Part shown: piece by piece, positions 9,579 through 21,384 of the stretch
How the letters are laid out: each line of letters begins with the position of its first letter
How positions within the stretch are numbered: position 1 is the first letter of the stretch
Assembly: GCF_900107045.1 (NCBI RefSeq)
Contig: NZ_FNON01000001.1
Span: 744,001-808,000 of the forward strand
Direction: 5' to 3'
Length of the DNA stretch: 64,000 bases
DNA from: Amycolatopsis xylanica
GTDB taxonomy: Bacteria > Actinomycetota > Actinomycetes > Mycobacteriales > Pseudonocardiaceae
The notes under the pieces: model-generated
What the model was told of the DNA's origin: nothing
The model's input: the letters and a program-made list of their open reading frames with translations, nothing else
The model's database searches: none
Position numbers and translations under genes: made by a program

Positions 9579-11174
9579 GTGGACAAGAAGGTGCTGGTGG
9601 CGCTGGCGTCCGCCGCCGTGCTGGCCGCCGGATGCGGCAGCGGGGGAGACCAGCCCGCGCCGCCGTCGCAAGGACAGGGCGACGTGCAGACGGCCACGCC
9701 GATCAAGCACGTGGTGGTCATCTTCGGCGAGAACATCGCGTTCGACCACTACTTCGGCACGTATCCGAACGCGGCCAACACCGACGGCACGCAGTTCACG
9801 GCCGCGGCCGGGACGCCGCAGGTCAACGGGCTGACCCCGGAGCTGCTCACGCACAACCCCAACGCCTACCAGCCCAAGCGGCTGACCCACGAGCAGGCGA
9901 TGACCTGCGACCAGGACCACGACTACAAGAAGGAACAGGCCGCGTACAACGGCGGCAAGATGGACAAGTTCGTCGAGAACACCGAAAAGGACAAGTGCAC
10001 CGGCCAGCCGGTGCTCTTCGGCGAGCCCGGCCTGGTCATGGACTACTACGACGGCAACACCGTCACCGGGATGTGGAACTACGCGCAGCACTACGCGCTG
10101 AGCGACAACTCGTTCGACACCGTGTTCGGCCCGTCGACGCCCGGCGCGATCAACCTGATCTCCGGGCAGACGCACGGCGTCCAGGCCGTCGACTCGGTCA
10201 CCGGCGAGCCCAAGGACGACCCGAAGGCGGCCGTCTCGCCCGACGCGGCCAAGGTCGGCACGATCATCGAGGACCCGGACCCGGCGTTCGACGACTGCTC
10301 GGACAAGAACCACACGGCCAAGGACAATCTGGCGGTCATGAAGGGCCGCAACATCGGCGACCTGCTCAACGACAAGAAGGTCACCTGGGGCTGGTTCCAG
10401 GGCGGCTTCCGGCCGACCACGCCCGGCGGCGGCGAGAGCGGGCACTACGCGGTCTGCGGGCAGTCGCACAAGAACGTCGGCGGGCAGTCCGTTGTGGACT
10501 ACAGCCCGCACCACGAACCGTTCCAGTACTACAAGTCCACGGCCAACCCGAAGCACCTGCCGCCGAGCTCGCCCGCCGCGATCGGCAAGACCGATCAGGC
10601 CAACCACCAGTACGACCTGGCCGACTTCGACACCGCGCTCGGTGCGGGGAACCTGCCTTCGGTGAGCTACCTCAAGGCGGGCTCGTACCAGGACGGGCAC
10701 GCAGGCTACTCGGACCCGCTCGACGAGCAGGAGTTCGTGGTCAACCAGGTCAACAAGATCCAGCAGTCGCCGCAGTGGGCGTCGACCGCGATCGTGCTCG
10801 CCTACGACGACTCCGACGGCTGGTACGACCACGTCGCCGGCCCGGTCGTCAACGGCTCGAATGACGCGAAGCAGGACTCGGCGATCTGCACCGCCCAGCC
10901 GGTCAAGCTCGGTGGTCACGCCGACCGCTGCGGTTACGGCCCGCGCCTGCCGCTGCTGGTGATTTCGCCGTACAGCAAGGTGAACCACGTCGACCACACG
11001 CTGACCGACCAGACCTCGGTGCTGCGCTTCATCGAGGAGAACTGGTCGACCGGGAAGATCGGCGACGCCTCGTACGACGAACTGGCGGGCGATATGCGGT
11101 CTATGTTCGATTTCGGCGCCGCTGCCGCGAAACCGCTGAAACTCGACCCCAAAACCGGCGCGGTCGCACCTTGA
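9579..11174 (+). CDS. Phosphoesterase / phospholipase C-like lipoprotein
   Basis: A 531-residue protein of the acid phosphatase/non-specific phospholipase C family. The lipobox LAAGC puts the lipidated Cys at residue 19, so it is membrane-anchored outside the cell. The family opening IKHVVVIFGENIAFDHYFGT (about 42-60), the FGPSTPGAIN region, and the C-terminal AIVLAYDDSDGWYDHV and LPLLVISPYSK blocks hold the predicted metal-binding residues. GTG 9579 follows AGGAGG by 6 bases, with efeB translation ending in the same site, so the three genes form one unit. Substrate unknown; phosphate release or lipid head-group cleavage is inferred. Confidence 0.88.
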   Translation: MDKKVLVALASAAVLAAGCGSGGDQPAPPSQGQGDVQTATPIKHVVVIFGENIAFDHYFGTYPNAANTDGTQFTAAAGTPQVNGLTPELLTHNPNAYQPKRLTHEQAMTCDQDHDYKKEQAAYNGGKMDKFVENTEKDKCTGQPVLFGEPGLVMDYYDGNTVTGMWNYAQHYALSDNSFDTVFGPSTPGAINLISGQTHGVQAVDSVTGEPKDDPKAAVSPDAAKVGTIIEDPDPAFDDCSDKNHTAKDNLAVMKGRNIGDLLNDKKVTWGWFQGGFRPTTPGGGESGHYAVCGQSHKNVGGQSVVDYSPHHEPFQYYKSTANPKHLPPSSPAAIGKTDQANHQYDLADFDTALGAGNLPSVSYLKAGSYQDGHAGYSDPLDEQEFVVNQVNKIQQSPQWASTAIVLAYDDSDGWYDHVAGPVVNGSNDAKQDSAICTAQPVKLGGHADRCGYGPRLPLLVISPYSKVNHVDHTLTDQTSVLRFIEENWSTGKIGDASYDELAGDMRSMFDFGAAAAKPLKLDPKTGAVAP

Positions 11175-11293
11175 TTTATTGATGGGTGTCATAGAAAACT
11201 TCATCGCGCACGCGCTCAGGTGACAAAGTGACGGCGGACCCAACGTCCTACCATTCCCGATGAGTCACGGGTAACAGCGTTTCGTGCCAGTTT

Positions 11294-11325
11294 TGCTGGG
11301 GGTGGGCCGCCGCTCACCCCCAGCA
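11294..11325 (+). other. Perfect hairpin in the leader of the P450 gene
   Basis: TGCTGGGGGTG (11294-11304) pairs perfectly with CACCCCCAGCA (11315-11325) around a 10-base loop and ends 6 bases before the ribosome site GGGAGGAA. It has no U-run, so it could be an mRNA stabiliser or control element rather than a terminator; function is inference. Confidence 0.5.
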
Positions 11326-11341
11326 GGACAAGGGAGGAACC

Positions 11342-12523
11342 GTGAGTTGCGAGCCCGCCGCCTATCCGTTCAACAACTCCGAGGGACTGGAAATATCCGA
11401 CATTTACGCGAAAGCGCGTGAGTCGGGAACCTTGCTCCGCGTTCAATTGGCTTACGGCGAACCCGCCTGGCTGGTGACCCGTTATGCCGACGCCCGTTTC
11501 GTCTATGGCGATAATCGATTCTCAAGGTCGATGGCCCTGGAGCGGGACCAGCCACGCCAGGTGCCGGAAACGCTCGACGAAGGCCTCATGTCGATGGACC
11601 CACCCGAGAACACCCGACTACGCGGCTTGGTGGCCAAGGCGCTGACGGCTCGCCGGGTGGAGCAGCTGCGGCCGTGGATCCGGTCACTCGCTGAGGGTTT
11701 GCTCGACGGGCTGATGGCGAAGGGTGACACCGCCGAGCTGGCGGTCGAGTACGGGCTGGCCTTGCCCGGCGCGGTCATCTGCGAGCTGTTCGGCGTTCCG
11801 AAAAGCGACCATGGCGACTTCATCAAATGGAGCAACGCCACGGTCTCGTCTGAAGGCCTGACCACCGAGCAGGCCGCGGAATACCGGGCGACCCAGTACG
11901 AGTACATGATGCGGGCGATCGCCGAACGCCGGGAACGGCCCACCGATGATTTGCTGAGCGGGCTGATCGAGGCCCGCGATGAGCAGGACAAACTCAGTGA
12001 GTTCGAGCTGGTGGCCTCGTCGCTGGGATTACTGTTCGGCGGTTATGAGACCGTCGCTTCGCAGATCCCGAATTTCACCTTGCTCCTGCTGGAAAACCCG
12101 GAGGAATGGCAACGGCTGATCGACGATCCCGGCCTGATTCCCAACGCGATCGAGGAATTGACGAGATTCGTTCCGCTCGGCACCGGAGCCAGTTTCGCGC
12201 GGTACGCCACCGAAGACGTCCGAATCGGGGATGTGCTGGTCAAACGCGGCGAACCGGTGCTCGTTTCGATCGGCGCGGCCAATCTCGACCCGGCGCAGTT
12301 CGACGAGCCCGGGGAGTTGCGCCTCGACCGCAAGCAGGTCCAGCACCTCGGGTACGGCCACGGGCCACATCATTGCCCGGGAGCCGCGCTCGCCCGGTGC
12401 GAGCTGCAGGAGGCGCTGCGCGCGCTCACCGTCAAGATGCCCAAGCTGCGGCTGGCGGGTGAGCTCGTCTGGAAGAAGGGAATGATGGTGCGCGCGCCGA
12501 AAGTGATGCCGGTGACCTGGTAG
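11342..12523 (+). CDS. Cytochrome P450 monooxygenase
   Basis: A 393-residue bacterial class I P450. The I-helix oxygen-binding motif GGYET, the K-helix ExxR (ELTR), and the haem loop YGHGPHHCPG with Cys345 as thiolate ligand are visible; the usual first Phe of the haem motif is Tyr here. GTG 11342 follows GGGAGGAA. No ferredoxin or reductase gene is adjacent and the gene is framed by a leader hairpin and its own terminator, so it is a single-gene unit. It resembles CYP105/107-type secondary-metabolism or xenobiotic enzymes, but the substrate cannot be read from sequence. Confidence 0.95.
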   Translation: MSCEPAAYPFNNSEGLEISDIYAKARESGTLLRVQLAYGEPAWLVTRYADARFVYGDNRFSRSMALERDQPRQVPETLDEGLMSMDPPENTRLRGLVAKALTARRVEQLRPWIRSLAEGLLDGLMAKGDTAELAVEYGLALPGAVICELFGVPKSDHGDFIKWSNATVSSEGLTTEQAAEYRATQYEYMMRAIAERRERPTDDLLSGLIEARDEQDKLSEFELVASSLGLLFGGYETVASQIPNFTLLLLENPEEWQRLIDDPGLIPNAIEELTRFVPLGTGASFARYATEDVRIGDVLVKRGEPVLVSIGAANLDPAQFDEPGELRLDRKQVQHLGYGHGPHHCPGAALARCELQEALRALTVKMPKLRLAGELVWKKGMMVRAPKVMPVTW

Positions 12524-12527
12524 TGGC

Positions 12528-12577
12528 GTCCGGCTGTGGCGCGGTTCAAGTGCGGAGCGCCACAGCCGGACGTTTTT
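12528..12577 (+). terminator. Rho-independent terminator of the P450 gene
   Basis: A perfect 15-bp stem, GTCCGGCTGTGGCGC (12528-12542) with GCGCCACAGCCGGAC (12557-12571), is followed after one G by TTTTT. It starts 4 bases after the P450 stop. This is the clearest classical terminator in the window. Confidence 0.9.
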
Positions 12578-12633
12578 AGCGCGGGGTTTACGGCGAGGGC
12601 GGGCGCGTGGCATGTATCGTGACTCGAGTTGAT

Positions 12634-12727
12634 CTAGTACGAGACCAGAGAGCGAGGTGAGCGGCACATGCCGGAAGACAGTTCTGGGAAGACCGCCCTC
12701 GCGAGGTTCGTACGCTAGGCGGTCTTC
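12634..12727 (+). promoter_or_regulatory. Structured mgtC leader with two competing folds (candidate attenuator or Mg2+-sensing element)
   Basis: A stem formed by GAAGACCGCC (12688-12697) and GGCGGTCTTC (12718-12727) encloses a 20-base loop. That loop, together with base 12718, can instead pair upstream: CTAGTACGAG (12634-12643) with TTCGTACGCTAG (12707-12718, one bulge), and GCGAG (12652-12656) with CTCGC (12698-12702). The two folds exclude each other, the usual layout of an attenuator or riboswitch. It sits just ahead of an MgtC-family gene, a class often controlled by Mg2+ through its leader. It does not match the M-box consensus I know, so the ligand is a guess. Confidence 0.45.
12668..12718 (+). 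CDS. Possible 16-residue leader peptide before mgtC
   Basis: ATG 12668 opens a 16-codon frame (MPEDSSGKTALARFVR) closed by TAG at 12716. GAGGTGA at 12654-12660 is a plausible ribosome site 7 bases ahead, better than that of mgtC itself. The frame overlaps both arms of the alternative leader folds, so ribosome movement through it would change the fold. Enterobacterial mgtC also has regulatory leader peptides, but this sequence is unrelated to them. It may be chance. Confidence 0.35.
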   Translation: MPEDSSGKTALARFVR

Positions 12728-12769
12728 GTCCTGTCTGGCTGTCCGCACGCCAGAAAAGCGAGATTCGCC

Positions 12770-13222
12770 ATGAACACCTTTGAAATGCTGCTGCGCGTGG
12801 CCACCGGAGTCGGCCTGGGCACCGTGATCGGCTTCGAGCGCCAATTCCGCGCGAAGATCGCCGGGCTGCGCACCAACGCGCTCGTCGCCGTCGGCGCGAC
12901 GCTGTTCGTTTTGCTGTCCGCACACGGTTTCGGCGACGTGACCGGCCAGGGCAGCGCCGACCCGACGCGGGTCGCGGCGCAGATCGTGTCCGGGATCGGG
13001 TTCCTCGGCGCCGGTGTGATCATCCGCGACGGCATGAACGTCCGCGGCCTCAACACGGCGGCCACGCTGTGGTGCGCCGCCGCCGTCGGAGCCCTTGCGG
13101 GAGCGGGACTTTACGCGATCGCGGCCACCGGGACCGCGGTGATCGTCGGGGTCAACGTCGGCCTGCGTGCGCTGGGGCGCAAGGTCGACCGGAAGCCCGG
13201 CGACGAGTCCTGCGCTGAGTGA
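12770..13222 (+). CDS. mgtC: MgtC/SapB-family membrane protein
   Basis: A 150-residue integral membrane protein. MgtC features are the N-terminal VGLGTVIGFERQFRAKIAGL segment (given by its ends), the LRTNALVAVGATLF helix, and IGFLGAGVIIRDG with the conserved charged residues, followed by two more hydrophobic segments. MgtC proteins help cells live at low Mg2+ and modulate ATP synthase or phosphate uptake in pathogens; in soil actinomycetes the role is inferred to be Mg2+ homeostasis. The short hydrophilic tail lacks the C-terminal ACT-like domain of long MgtC forms. The ribosome site is weak, fitting control in the leader. Confidence 0.85.
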   Translation: MNTFEMLLRVATGVGLGTVIGFERQFRAKIAGLRTNALVAVGATLFVLLSAHGFGDVTGQGSADPTRVAAQIVSGIGFLGAGVIIRDGMNVRGLNTAATLWCAAAVGALAGAGLYAIAATGTAVIVGVNVGLRALGRKVDRKPGDESCAE

Positions 13223-13224
13223 AA

Positions 13225-13281
13225 CGGGATAAAGCGGGCTTTATCCCGGGAAAAGCACCCGGGATAAAGCCCGCTTTATCG
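13225..13281. terminator. Double GATAAAG/CTTTATC palindrome between convergent genes
   Basis: Two palindromes of the family (13225-13248 and 13258-13281) stand between the mgtC stop and the acnA stop. The first has the centre AAAGCGGGCTTT, the second AAAGCCCGCTTT, so they face opposite ways, as expected for a terminator that serves both strands. Confidence 0.7.
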
Positions 13282-13287
13282 TGATCT

Positions 13288-16407
<3,120 letters not shown>

Positions 16408-17745
16408 TTGTTGCCGCGAATGGGGCATGACCAGCGGGGACTGACACTGGCGGGGATCTGCCTGGGTCTGGTCCTGTCACTGGGCGTGCCCGGCCTGGCG
16501 GCGGCCGTCCCGCCCCCGCCGCCCAATCCGAGCGACGCGGAAATCAACTCCAGCAAGGCCGACGCCACCGCCAAGGCAGGCGAAGTGGGCAAGCTCACCA
16601 ACCAGCTGGCGCAGGCCGAGCAGCGGCTGGCGGCGCTGCAGGACGACGTCGAGCTCAAGATGGAGCAGGCGAACAAGGCGCTCGTCGACATGCAGTACGC
16701 GCAGGACGAGGCGGACCAGGCCGACCGCGAGGCCCAGGCGGCGCGCAAGGAGTCCGACGCGGCCGCCGCCGAGATCGAGCGGGTGCGCACCGATCTCGAC
16801 AAGTTCGTGGCCAGCAGTTATCAGCAGGGCAGCACGATCGGTTCGATCTCGGCCTACATCGGCGCCGACAGCCCGAAGGACCTGCTCGCCCGCGCTTCGC
16901 TGCTGAACTCCGTCGGCGGTGGGCAGCTCAAGGCGCTCGACGAGATGCGCCGGGCGCAGACGGAGAAGGGCAACAAGGACTCCGCCGCGCGCAAGGCGCT
17001 GGAGGTCGCACAGGCCAAGCAGGACGCCGCCCAGCGCGCCAAGCACAACGCCGACGCCGCGAAGGCCAACGCCGAGCACGCGCAGAACATCCAGGAGAAC
17101 CAGAACTCCGCGCTCGAAGCCGACAAGCAGAGCGTCGAGCAGAAGCTGTTCGAGGCGCAGTCCAAGGTCACCGGCCTGCAGGGGCAGCGTCAGCGTTACC
17201 AGGACTGGCTCGCGCAGAAGCAGCGCGAGGACGAGGAGCGCGCCAGGCAGGCCGCGCTCGCGGCGAACAAGGGCGGTGGCGGCTCACCGCAGCCGCCGCG
17301 CGGCGGGAACGTCCCGCCCGCTTCCGGCAACGTCGAGGCCGTCATCGCGCGGGCGATGTCGCAGCTCGGCCGCCCGTACGCGTGGGGTGGCGGCAACGCC
17401 AGCGGCCCGACGCGCGGTATCCGCGACGGCGGCGTCGCCGACCGGTTCGGCGACTACAACAAGATCGGCTTCGACTGCTCGGGCCTGATGATCTTCGCGT
17501 TCGCGGGTGTCCGGTCGCTGCCGCACTACAGCGGCTACCAGTACACGTCGGGGCGGCAGGTCCCGCTTTCGCAGATGCGCCGCGGCGACATGCTCTTCTG
17601 GGGCGGGGGCGGCGGTATCCACCACGTCGCGCTCTATCTCGGCGGCGGGCAGATGGTCGAGGCGCCGCAGTCCGGTTCGTACGTCAAGGTCTCGGCCGTG
17701 CGCTACGGCGGGATCATGCCGTACGCGACCCGCCTGATCGGGTGA
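16408..17745 (+). CDS. RipA-like secreted NlpC/P60 peptidoglycan endopeptidase
   Basis: A 445-residue cell-wall hydrolase that cuts D-Glu/mDAP-type stem peptides. A signal peptide (about 12-36, ending GLAAA) precedes a long alanine-rich coiled coil (about 50-285, heptads of E, K, Q), a short Gly/Pro linker, and the NlpC/P60 domain (about 305-445). Catalytic Cys357 lies in FDCSG and the His pair 405-406 in HHVALYLG. The order coiled coil then NlpC/P60 is that of mycobacterial RipA. TTG 16408 was chosen because AGGAGG (16395-16400) is 7 bases ahead; TTG 16411 and ATG 16420 are alternatives. The stop overlaps the mobA-like start. Confidence 0.9.
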   Translation: MLPRMGHDQRGLTLAGICLGLVLSLGVPGLAAAVPPPPPNPSDAEINSSKADATAKAGEVGKLTNQLAQAEQRLAALQDDVELKMEQANKALVDMQYAQDEADQADREAQAARKESDAAAAEIERVRTDLDKFVASSYQQGSTIGSISAYIGADSPKDLLARASLLNSVGGGQLKALDEMRRAQTEKGNKDSAARKALEVAQAKQDAAQRAKHNADAAKANAEHAQNIQENQNSALEADKQSVEQKLFEAQSKVTGLQGQRQRYQDWLAQKQREDEERARQAALAANKGGGGSPQPPRGGNVPPASGNVEAVIARAMSQLGRPYAWGGGNASGPTRGIRDGGVADRFGDYNKIGFDCSGLMIFAFAGVRSLPHYSGYQYTSGRQVPLSQMRRGDMLFWGGGGGIHHVALYLGGGQMVEAPQSGSYVKVSAVRYGGIMPYATRLIG

Positions 17746-18290
17746 CGACGGCCGGGATCGTCCTCGCCGGCGGCGGCGCCCGCCGCCTGTCCGGAGTGGA
17801 CAAACCGCAACTGGTGGTCGGTGGGAAGGCGTTGCTGCGCCGGGCTGTCGACGCGCTGGCCGGTGTCTCGCCGATCGTCGTGGTCGGGCCTGAGCGTGAG
17901 GGTTACCCCGAGGTCGTGTGGACGGTCGAGGCCGAACGTGGCGCCGGTCCGGTGGCCGCGCTGGAGGCCGGGCTCGCGCGCGTGGGCGACGCGGAGTTCG
18001 TGGTCGTGCTCGCCGGTGATCTCGCCGCGGTCACGACGTCCACTGTGGACAGACTGCGGGCGGCGATCGGGGGCGACGACGGCGCCGTGCTCGTCGATCC
18101 GGACGGGCGGTTGCAGTGGCTGATCGGCGTGTGGCGGGTCGCCGCCGTGCGGTCCGCTTTGCCCGAATTGACCGGCGGTGCGTCGCTGCGCGCCGTTTTC
18201 GGCGGGCTTCGGATGGTCGGGGTGCCCTCAGAACCGGGGGAGAGCGCCGACATCGACACGCCCGAGGACTTGGACGGCTTCTCGGAGTAA
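17742..18290 (+). CDS. mobA: MobA-like molybdenum cofactor guanylyltransferase / NTP transferase
   Basis: A 182-residue single-domain nucleotidyltransferase. The N-terminal P-loop-like signature LAGGGARRLSGVDKP (residues 8-22) is the MobA GTP/Mo-cofactor motif, and VVVLAGDLAAV holds the metal-binding Asp. MobA links GMP to molybdopterin to make the bis-MGD cofactor used by DMSO-reductase-family enzymes, such as the one starting at the right end of this window. GTG 17742 overlaps the RipA-like stop (GTGA), so the two are cotranscribed although functionally unrelated. Related CTP/GTP transferases cannot be excluded. Confidence 0.8.
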   Translation: MTTAGIVLAGGGARRLSGVDKPQLVVGGKALLRRAVDALAGVSPIVVVGPEREGYPEVVWTVEAERGAGPVAALEAGLARVGDAEFVVVLAGDLAAVTTSTVDRLRAAIGGDDGAVLVDPDGRLQWLIGVWRVAAVRSALPELTGGASLRAVFGGLRMVGVPSEPGESADIDTPEDLDGFSE

Positions 18291-18407
18291 GGCCCTTCAC
18301 AGCCGTCATACCGGTGATCCGGTTGGCTTGACTGGCGCACCTTCCTGCTCTCGAACGGGTACGGTCGCACCGCAATCGGCCAAAAGATCTTTTCGCAGGA
18401 GGCACGA

Positions 18408-19469
18408 GTGACCGAGCCCGGCTACGCCGAGGGGGCCCAGCAGCCCGGCACACCGGCGCGGGACGCCCAGTTGCTGGAGCGGACGGTGTTCGAGGTCAAG
18501 CGGATCATCGTCGGGCAGGACCGGCTGGTCGAGCGCATGCTCGTCGGGCTGCTCGCCAAGGGGCACCTGCTGCTGGAGGGTGTGCCCGGCGTGGCGAAGA
18601 CCCTCGCGGTGGAGACCTTCGCTCGCGTGGTCGGTGGCTCGTTCTCGCGGGTCCAGTTCACCCCCGACCTGGTGCCCGCCGACATCCTCGGCACCCGGAT
18701 CTACCGCCAGGGCGCCGAGAAGTTCGACGTCGAGCTCGGCCCGGTGGTGGCGAACTTCGTGCTCGCCGACGAGATCAACCGCGCGCCGGCCAAGGTGCAG
18801 TCGGCGATGCTCGAGGTGATGGCCGAGCGGCACGTGTCCATCGGCGGCAAGACCTTCCCGATGCCCGACCCGTTCCTGGTGCTCGCCACGCAGAACCCGA
18901 TCGAGAACGAGGGCGTCTACCCGCTCCCGGAAGCGCAGCGCGACCGGTTCCTGTTCAAGATCCTCGTCGAGTACCCGACGGCGGAGGAAGAGCGCGAGAT
19001 CGTCTACCGGATGGGCGTGACGCCGCCGCAGCCGCACGAGGTGCTGAGCCCGAGCGAGCTGGTCCGGCTGCAGAACGTGGCTTCGCAGGTGTTCGTGCAC
19101 CACGCGCTCGTCGACTACGTGGTCCGGCTGGTGCTGACCACGCGCACCCCGGCCGAGCACGGCCTGACCGATGTCGCGGGCTGGGTCTCCTACGGCGCTT
19201 CGCCGCGTGCGAGCCTCGGCATCATCGCGGCCTCGCGCGCGCTCGCGCTGGTGCGCGGGCGTGACTACGTGCTGCCGCAGGACGTCGTCGACGTCGTGCC
19301 GGACGTGCTGCGCCACCGGCTGGTGCTGTCCTACGACGCGCTCGCCGACGGGGTGCCGATCGACCACATCATCACGCGCGTGCTGCAGACGGTGCCGCTG
19401 CCGCAGGTCTCGGCCAGGCCGCAGCCCGGTGGCGGGCAGCCGGTCCCGGCTGGAGTGCCGGGCCGCTAG
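18408..19469 (+). CDS. MoxR-family AAA+ ATPase
   Basis: A 353-residue AAA+ chaperone-like ATPase. Walker A is GVPGVAKT (about 59-66), Walker B VLADEINRAP (about 118-127), sensor 1 VLATQNPIENEG, and the arginine-finger region EAQRDRFLF. GTG 18408 follows GCAGGAGG by 5 bases. MoxR ATPases work with DUF58 and von Willebrand factor A (VWA) proteins to insert metals or assemble complexes; both partners follow directly, so this is the standard MoxR-DUF58-VWA unit. The client is unknown. Confidence 0.95.
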   Translation: MTEPGYAEGAQQPGTPARDAQLLERTVFEVKRIIVGQDRLVERMLVGLLAKGHLLLEGVPGVAKTLAVETFARVVGGSFSRVQFTPDLVPADILGTRIYRQGAEKFDVELGPVVANFVLADEINRAPAKVQSAMLEVMAERHVSIGGKTFPMPDPFLVLATQNPIENEGVYPLPEAQRDRFLFKILVEYPTAEEEREIVYRMGVTPPQPHEVLSPSELVRLQNVASQVFVHHALVDYVVRLVLTTRTPAEHGLTDVAGWVSYGASPRASLGIIAASRALALVRGRDYVLPQDVVDVVPDVLRHRLVLSYDALADGVPIDHIITRVLQTVPLPQVSARPQPGGGQPVPAGVPGR

Positions 19470-20407
19470 TGAAGACCGAGAAGGGCCGTCCGTCGTGGGC
19501 ACCCCCGGTGCTGCGGGGGGAGCGGCTGGAAGCCGGGCTCAAGACACTCGAACTCGAGGTGCGGCGCAGGCTCGACGGGCTGCTGCAGGGCAACCACCTC
19601 GGCCTGGTGCCGGGGCCGGGGTCCGAGCCCGGCGAGGCGCGGCCGTATCAGCCGGGCGACGACGTGCGCCGGATGGACTGGGCGGTCACCGCGCGCACCA
19701 CGACGCCGCACATCCGCGAGACGGTCGCCGACCGTGAGCTGGAGACCTGGGTGGTCGCCGACCTGTCGGCGAGCCTGGACTTCGGCACCGCGCTGTGCGA
19801 GAAGCGGGACCTGGTCGTCTGCGCGATGGCCGCGGTCGCGCATCTCACCGGAGGCGGGGGCAACCGGCTGGGCGCGTTGATCACCAACGGCTCCGACGTC
19901 ACCCGGATCCCCGCGCGCGGCGGCCTGCCGCACGCCAGGGGACTGGTGCGCCGTGTCGCCGACACGCCGCGCGCGCCGGAAGGGGTGCGCGGTGACCTCG
20001 CCGCCGCCGTCGAGCAGCTGCGACGGCCGCCGCGTCGTCGCGGGCTGGCCGTGGTGATTTCGGACTTCCTCGGCGGGACGGAATGGCAGCGGCCGTTGCG
20101 GGCGCTTTCGGCGAGGCATGAGCTGATCGGCATCGAGATCGTCGACCCGCGTGACGTGGACCTGCCGGAGGTGGGCACGGTCGTGCTGGCCGACCCGGAG
20201 AGCGGCCGTCAGCGCGAGGTGCACGCGACCCCGTTGCTGCGCAAGGAATTCGGCGCTGCCGCGCACGCGCACCGGCAGGAGGTCGCGGCGGCGCTGCGGC
20301 GGGCGGGCGCGGCGCATCTGACGTTGCGCACCGACTCCGACTGGATCGCCGACATGGTGCGGTTCGTGGTGGCCCGTAAGCGGCGTTGGTCTGGGGGCGT
20401 GGCATGA
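19469..20407 (+). CDS. DUF58 protein of a MoxR operon
   Basis: A 312-residue protein. The DUF58 core is present: RRRLDGLLQGNHLGLVPG (about 31-48), RPYQPGDDVRRMDWAVTAR (about 53-71), a VWA-like beta strand WVVADLSASLDFG, and RRGLAVVISDFLG. The GTG start shares one base with the MoxR stop, and the gene's own TGA overlaps the next ATG (ATGA), so translation of the three genes is coupled. DUF58 proteins are thought to dock MoxR ATPases to VWA clients; no enzymatic activity is evident. Confidence 0.92.
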   Translation: MKTEKGRPSWAPPVLRGERLEAGLKTLELEVRRRLDGLLQGNHLGLVPGPGSEPGEARPYQPGDDVRRMDWAVTARTTTPHIRETVADRELETWVVADLSASLDFGTALCEKRDLVVCAMAAVAHLTGGGGNRLGALITNGSDVTRIPARGGLPHARGLVRRVADTPRAPEGVRGDLAAAVEQLRRPPRRRGLAVVISDFLGGTEWQRPLRALSARHELIGIEIVDPRDVDLPEVGTVVLADPESGRQREVHATPLLRKEFGAAAHAHRQEVAAALRRAGAAHLTLRTDSDWIADMVRFVVARKRRWSGGVA

Positions 20408-21384
20408 GCATCACCGGATTCGCGGCGCCGTGGTGGTTCCTGCTGCTGCTCGCGGTCATCGCGGTGGCCGCCGGGTACGTCGTCTCGCAGCGCGTCCGTC
20501 GCAAGCGGACACTGCGGTTCGCCAACCTGGAGCTGCTCGAGAAGGTCGCGCCGCGCAGCCAGGGCTGGATCCGGCACGTGCCAGCGGTGCTGATCGTGCT
20601 GTCGCTGCTGGTGCTGACGGTGGCGCTGGCCGGCCCGACCGCCGAGCAGAAGGTCCCGCGCAACCGCGCGACCGTGATGCTGGTCGTGGACGTCTCGCTG
20701 TCGATGGAGGCGACGGACGTCGCGCCGAACCGGCTCAAGGCGGCCCAGGACGCGGCGACGGACTTCGCCGAGAAGCTCACGCCGGGCGTCAACCTCGGGC
20801 TGATCTCGTTCGCGGGCACGGCCACGGTCCTGGTCGCGCCGACGACGGACCGCCGAGGCGTCGTCAACGGCATCAAGAACCTGAAGCTGGCCCAGTCGAC
20901 CGCGACCGGCGAAGGCATTTTCGCGGCACTGCAGTCGATCGAGAGCTTCTCGGCGGTCGTCGGCGGCGTCGACGGCCCGCCGCCCGCCCGCATCGTGCTG
21001 ATGAGCGACGGCAAGCAGACCGTGCCCGAGGACTTGTACGCGCCGCGTGGCGCTTACACGGCTTCTCAAGCGGCGAAGCAGGCCCAGATCCCGATCTCGT
21101 CGATCTCGTTCGGCACTTCGCACGGCACGGTCGAGATCGAGGGCAAGACGGTCGGCGTCGAGGTCGACGACCAGTCGCTCAAGGAGGTCGCCAAGCTTTC
21201 GGGCGGCGAGTTCTACAAGGCGGCGACGGCCGAGGAGATCAAGCGTGTGTACGCGGACCTCGGCGAGCAGATCGGTTACGAGCTGAAGAACACCGACGCG
21301 AGCAGGCCGTGGGTCATCGTGGGCACATTGCTGCTGATGATCGCGGCGGGCGGCGCGTTGTTCCTCGGCCAGCGGCTTCCTTAG
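20404..21384 (+). CDS. Membrane-anchored VWA-domain protein (BatA-like)
   Basis: A 326-residue protein with an N-terminal membrane segment (about 8-27), a second one (about 60-80), a VWA domain (about 90-300) and a C-terminal membrane segment (about 304-322). The metal-ion-dependent adhesion site is intact: DVSLSMEATD gives the DxSxS motif and IVLMSDGKQT the later Asp. This is the Aerotolerance-protein BatA layout. ATG 20404 overlaps the DUF58 stop. Its TAG (21382-21384) abuts a 46-base palindrome, whose first base is the G of that stop. Confidence 0.92.
   Translation: MSITGFAAPWWFLLLLAVIAVAAGYVVSQRVRRKRTLRFANLELLEKVAPRSQGWIRHVPAVLIVLSLLVLTVALAGPTAEQKVPRNRATVMLVVDVSLSMEATDVAPNRLKAAQDAATDFAEKLTPGVNLGLISFAGTATVLVAPTTDRRGVVNGIKNLKLAQSTATGEGIFAALQSIESFSAVVGGVDGPPPARIVLMSDGKQTVPEDLYAPRGAYTASQAAKQAQIPISSISFGTSHGTVEIEGKTVGVEVDDQSLKEVAKLSGGEFYKAATAEEIKRVYADLGEQIGYELKNTDASRPWVIVGTLLLMIAAGGALFLGQRLP

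Noticed and set aside
12634..12775. Classical M-box riboswitch
   Set aside because: The conserved blocks I know for the M-box do not align; kept only as a generic structured leader.
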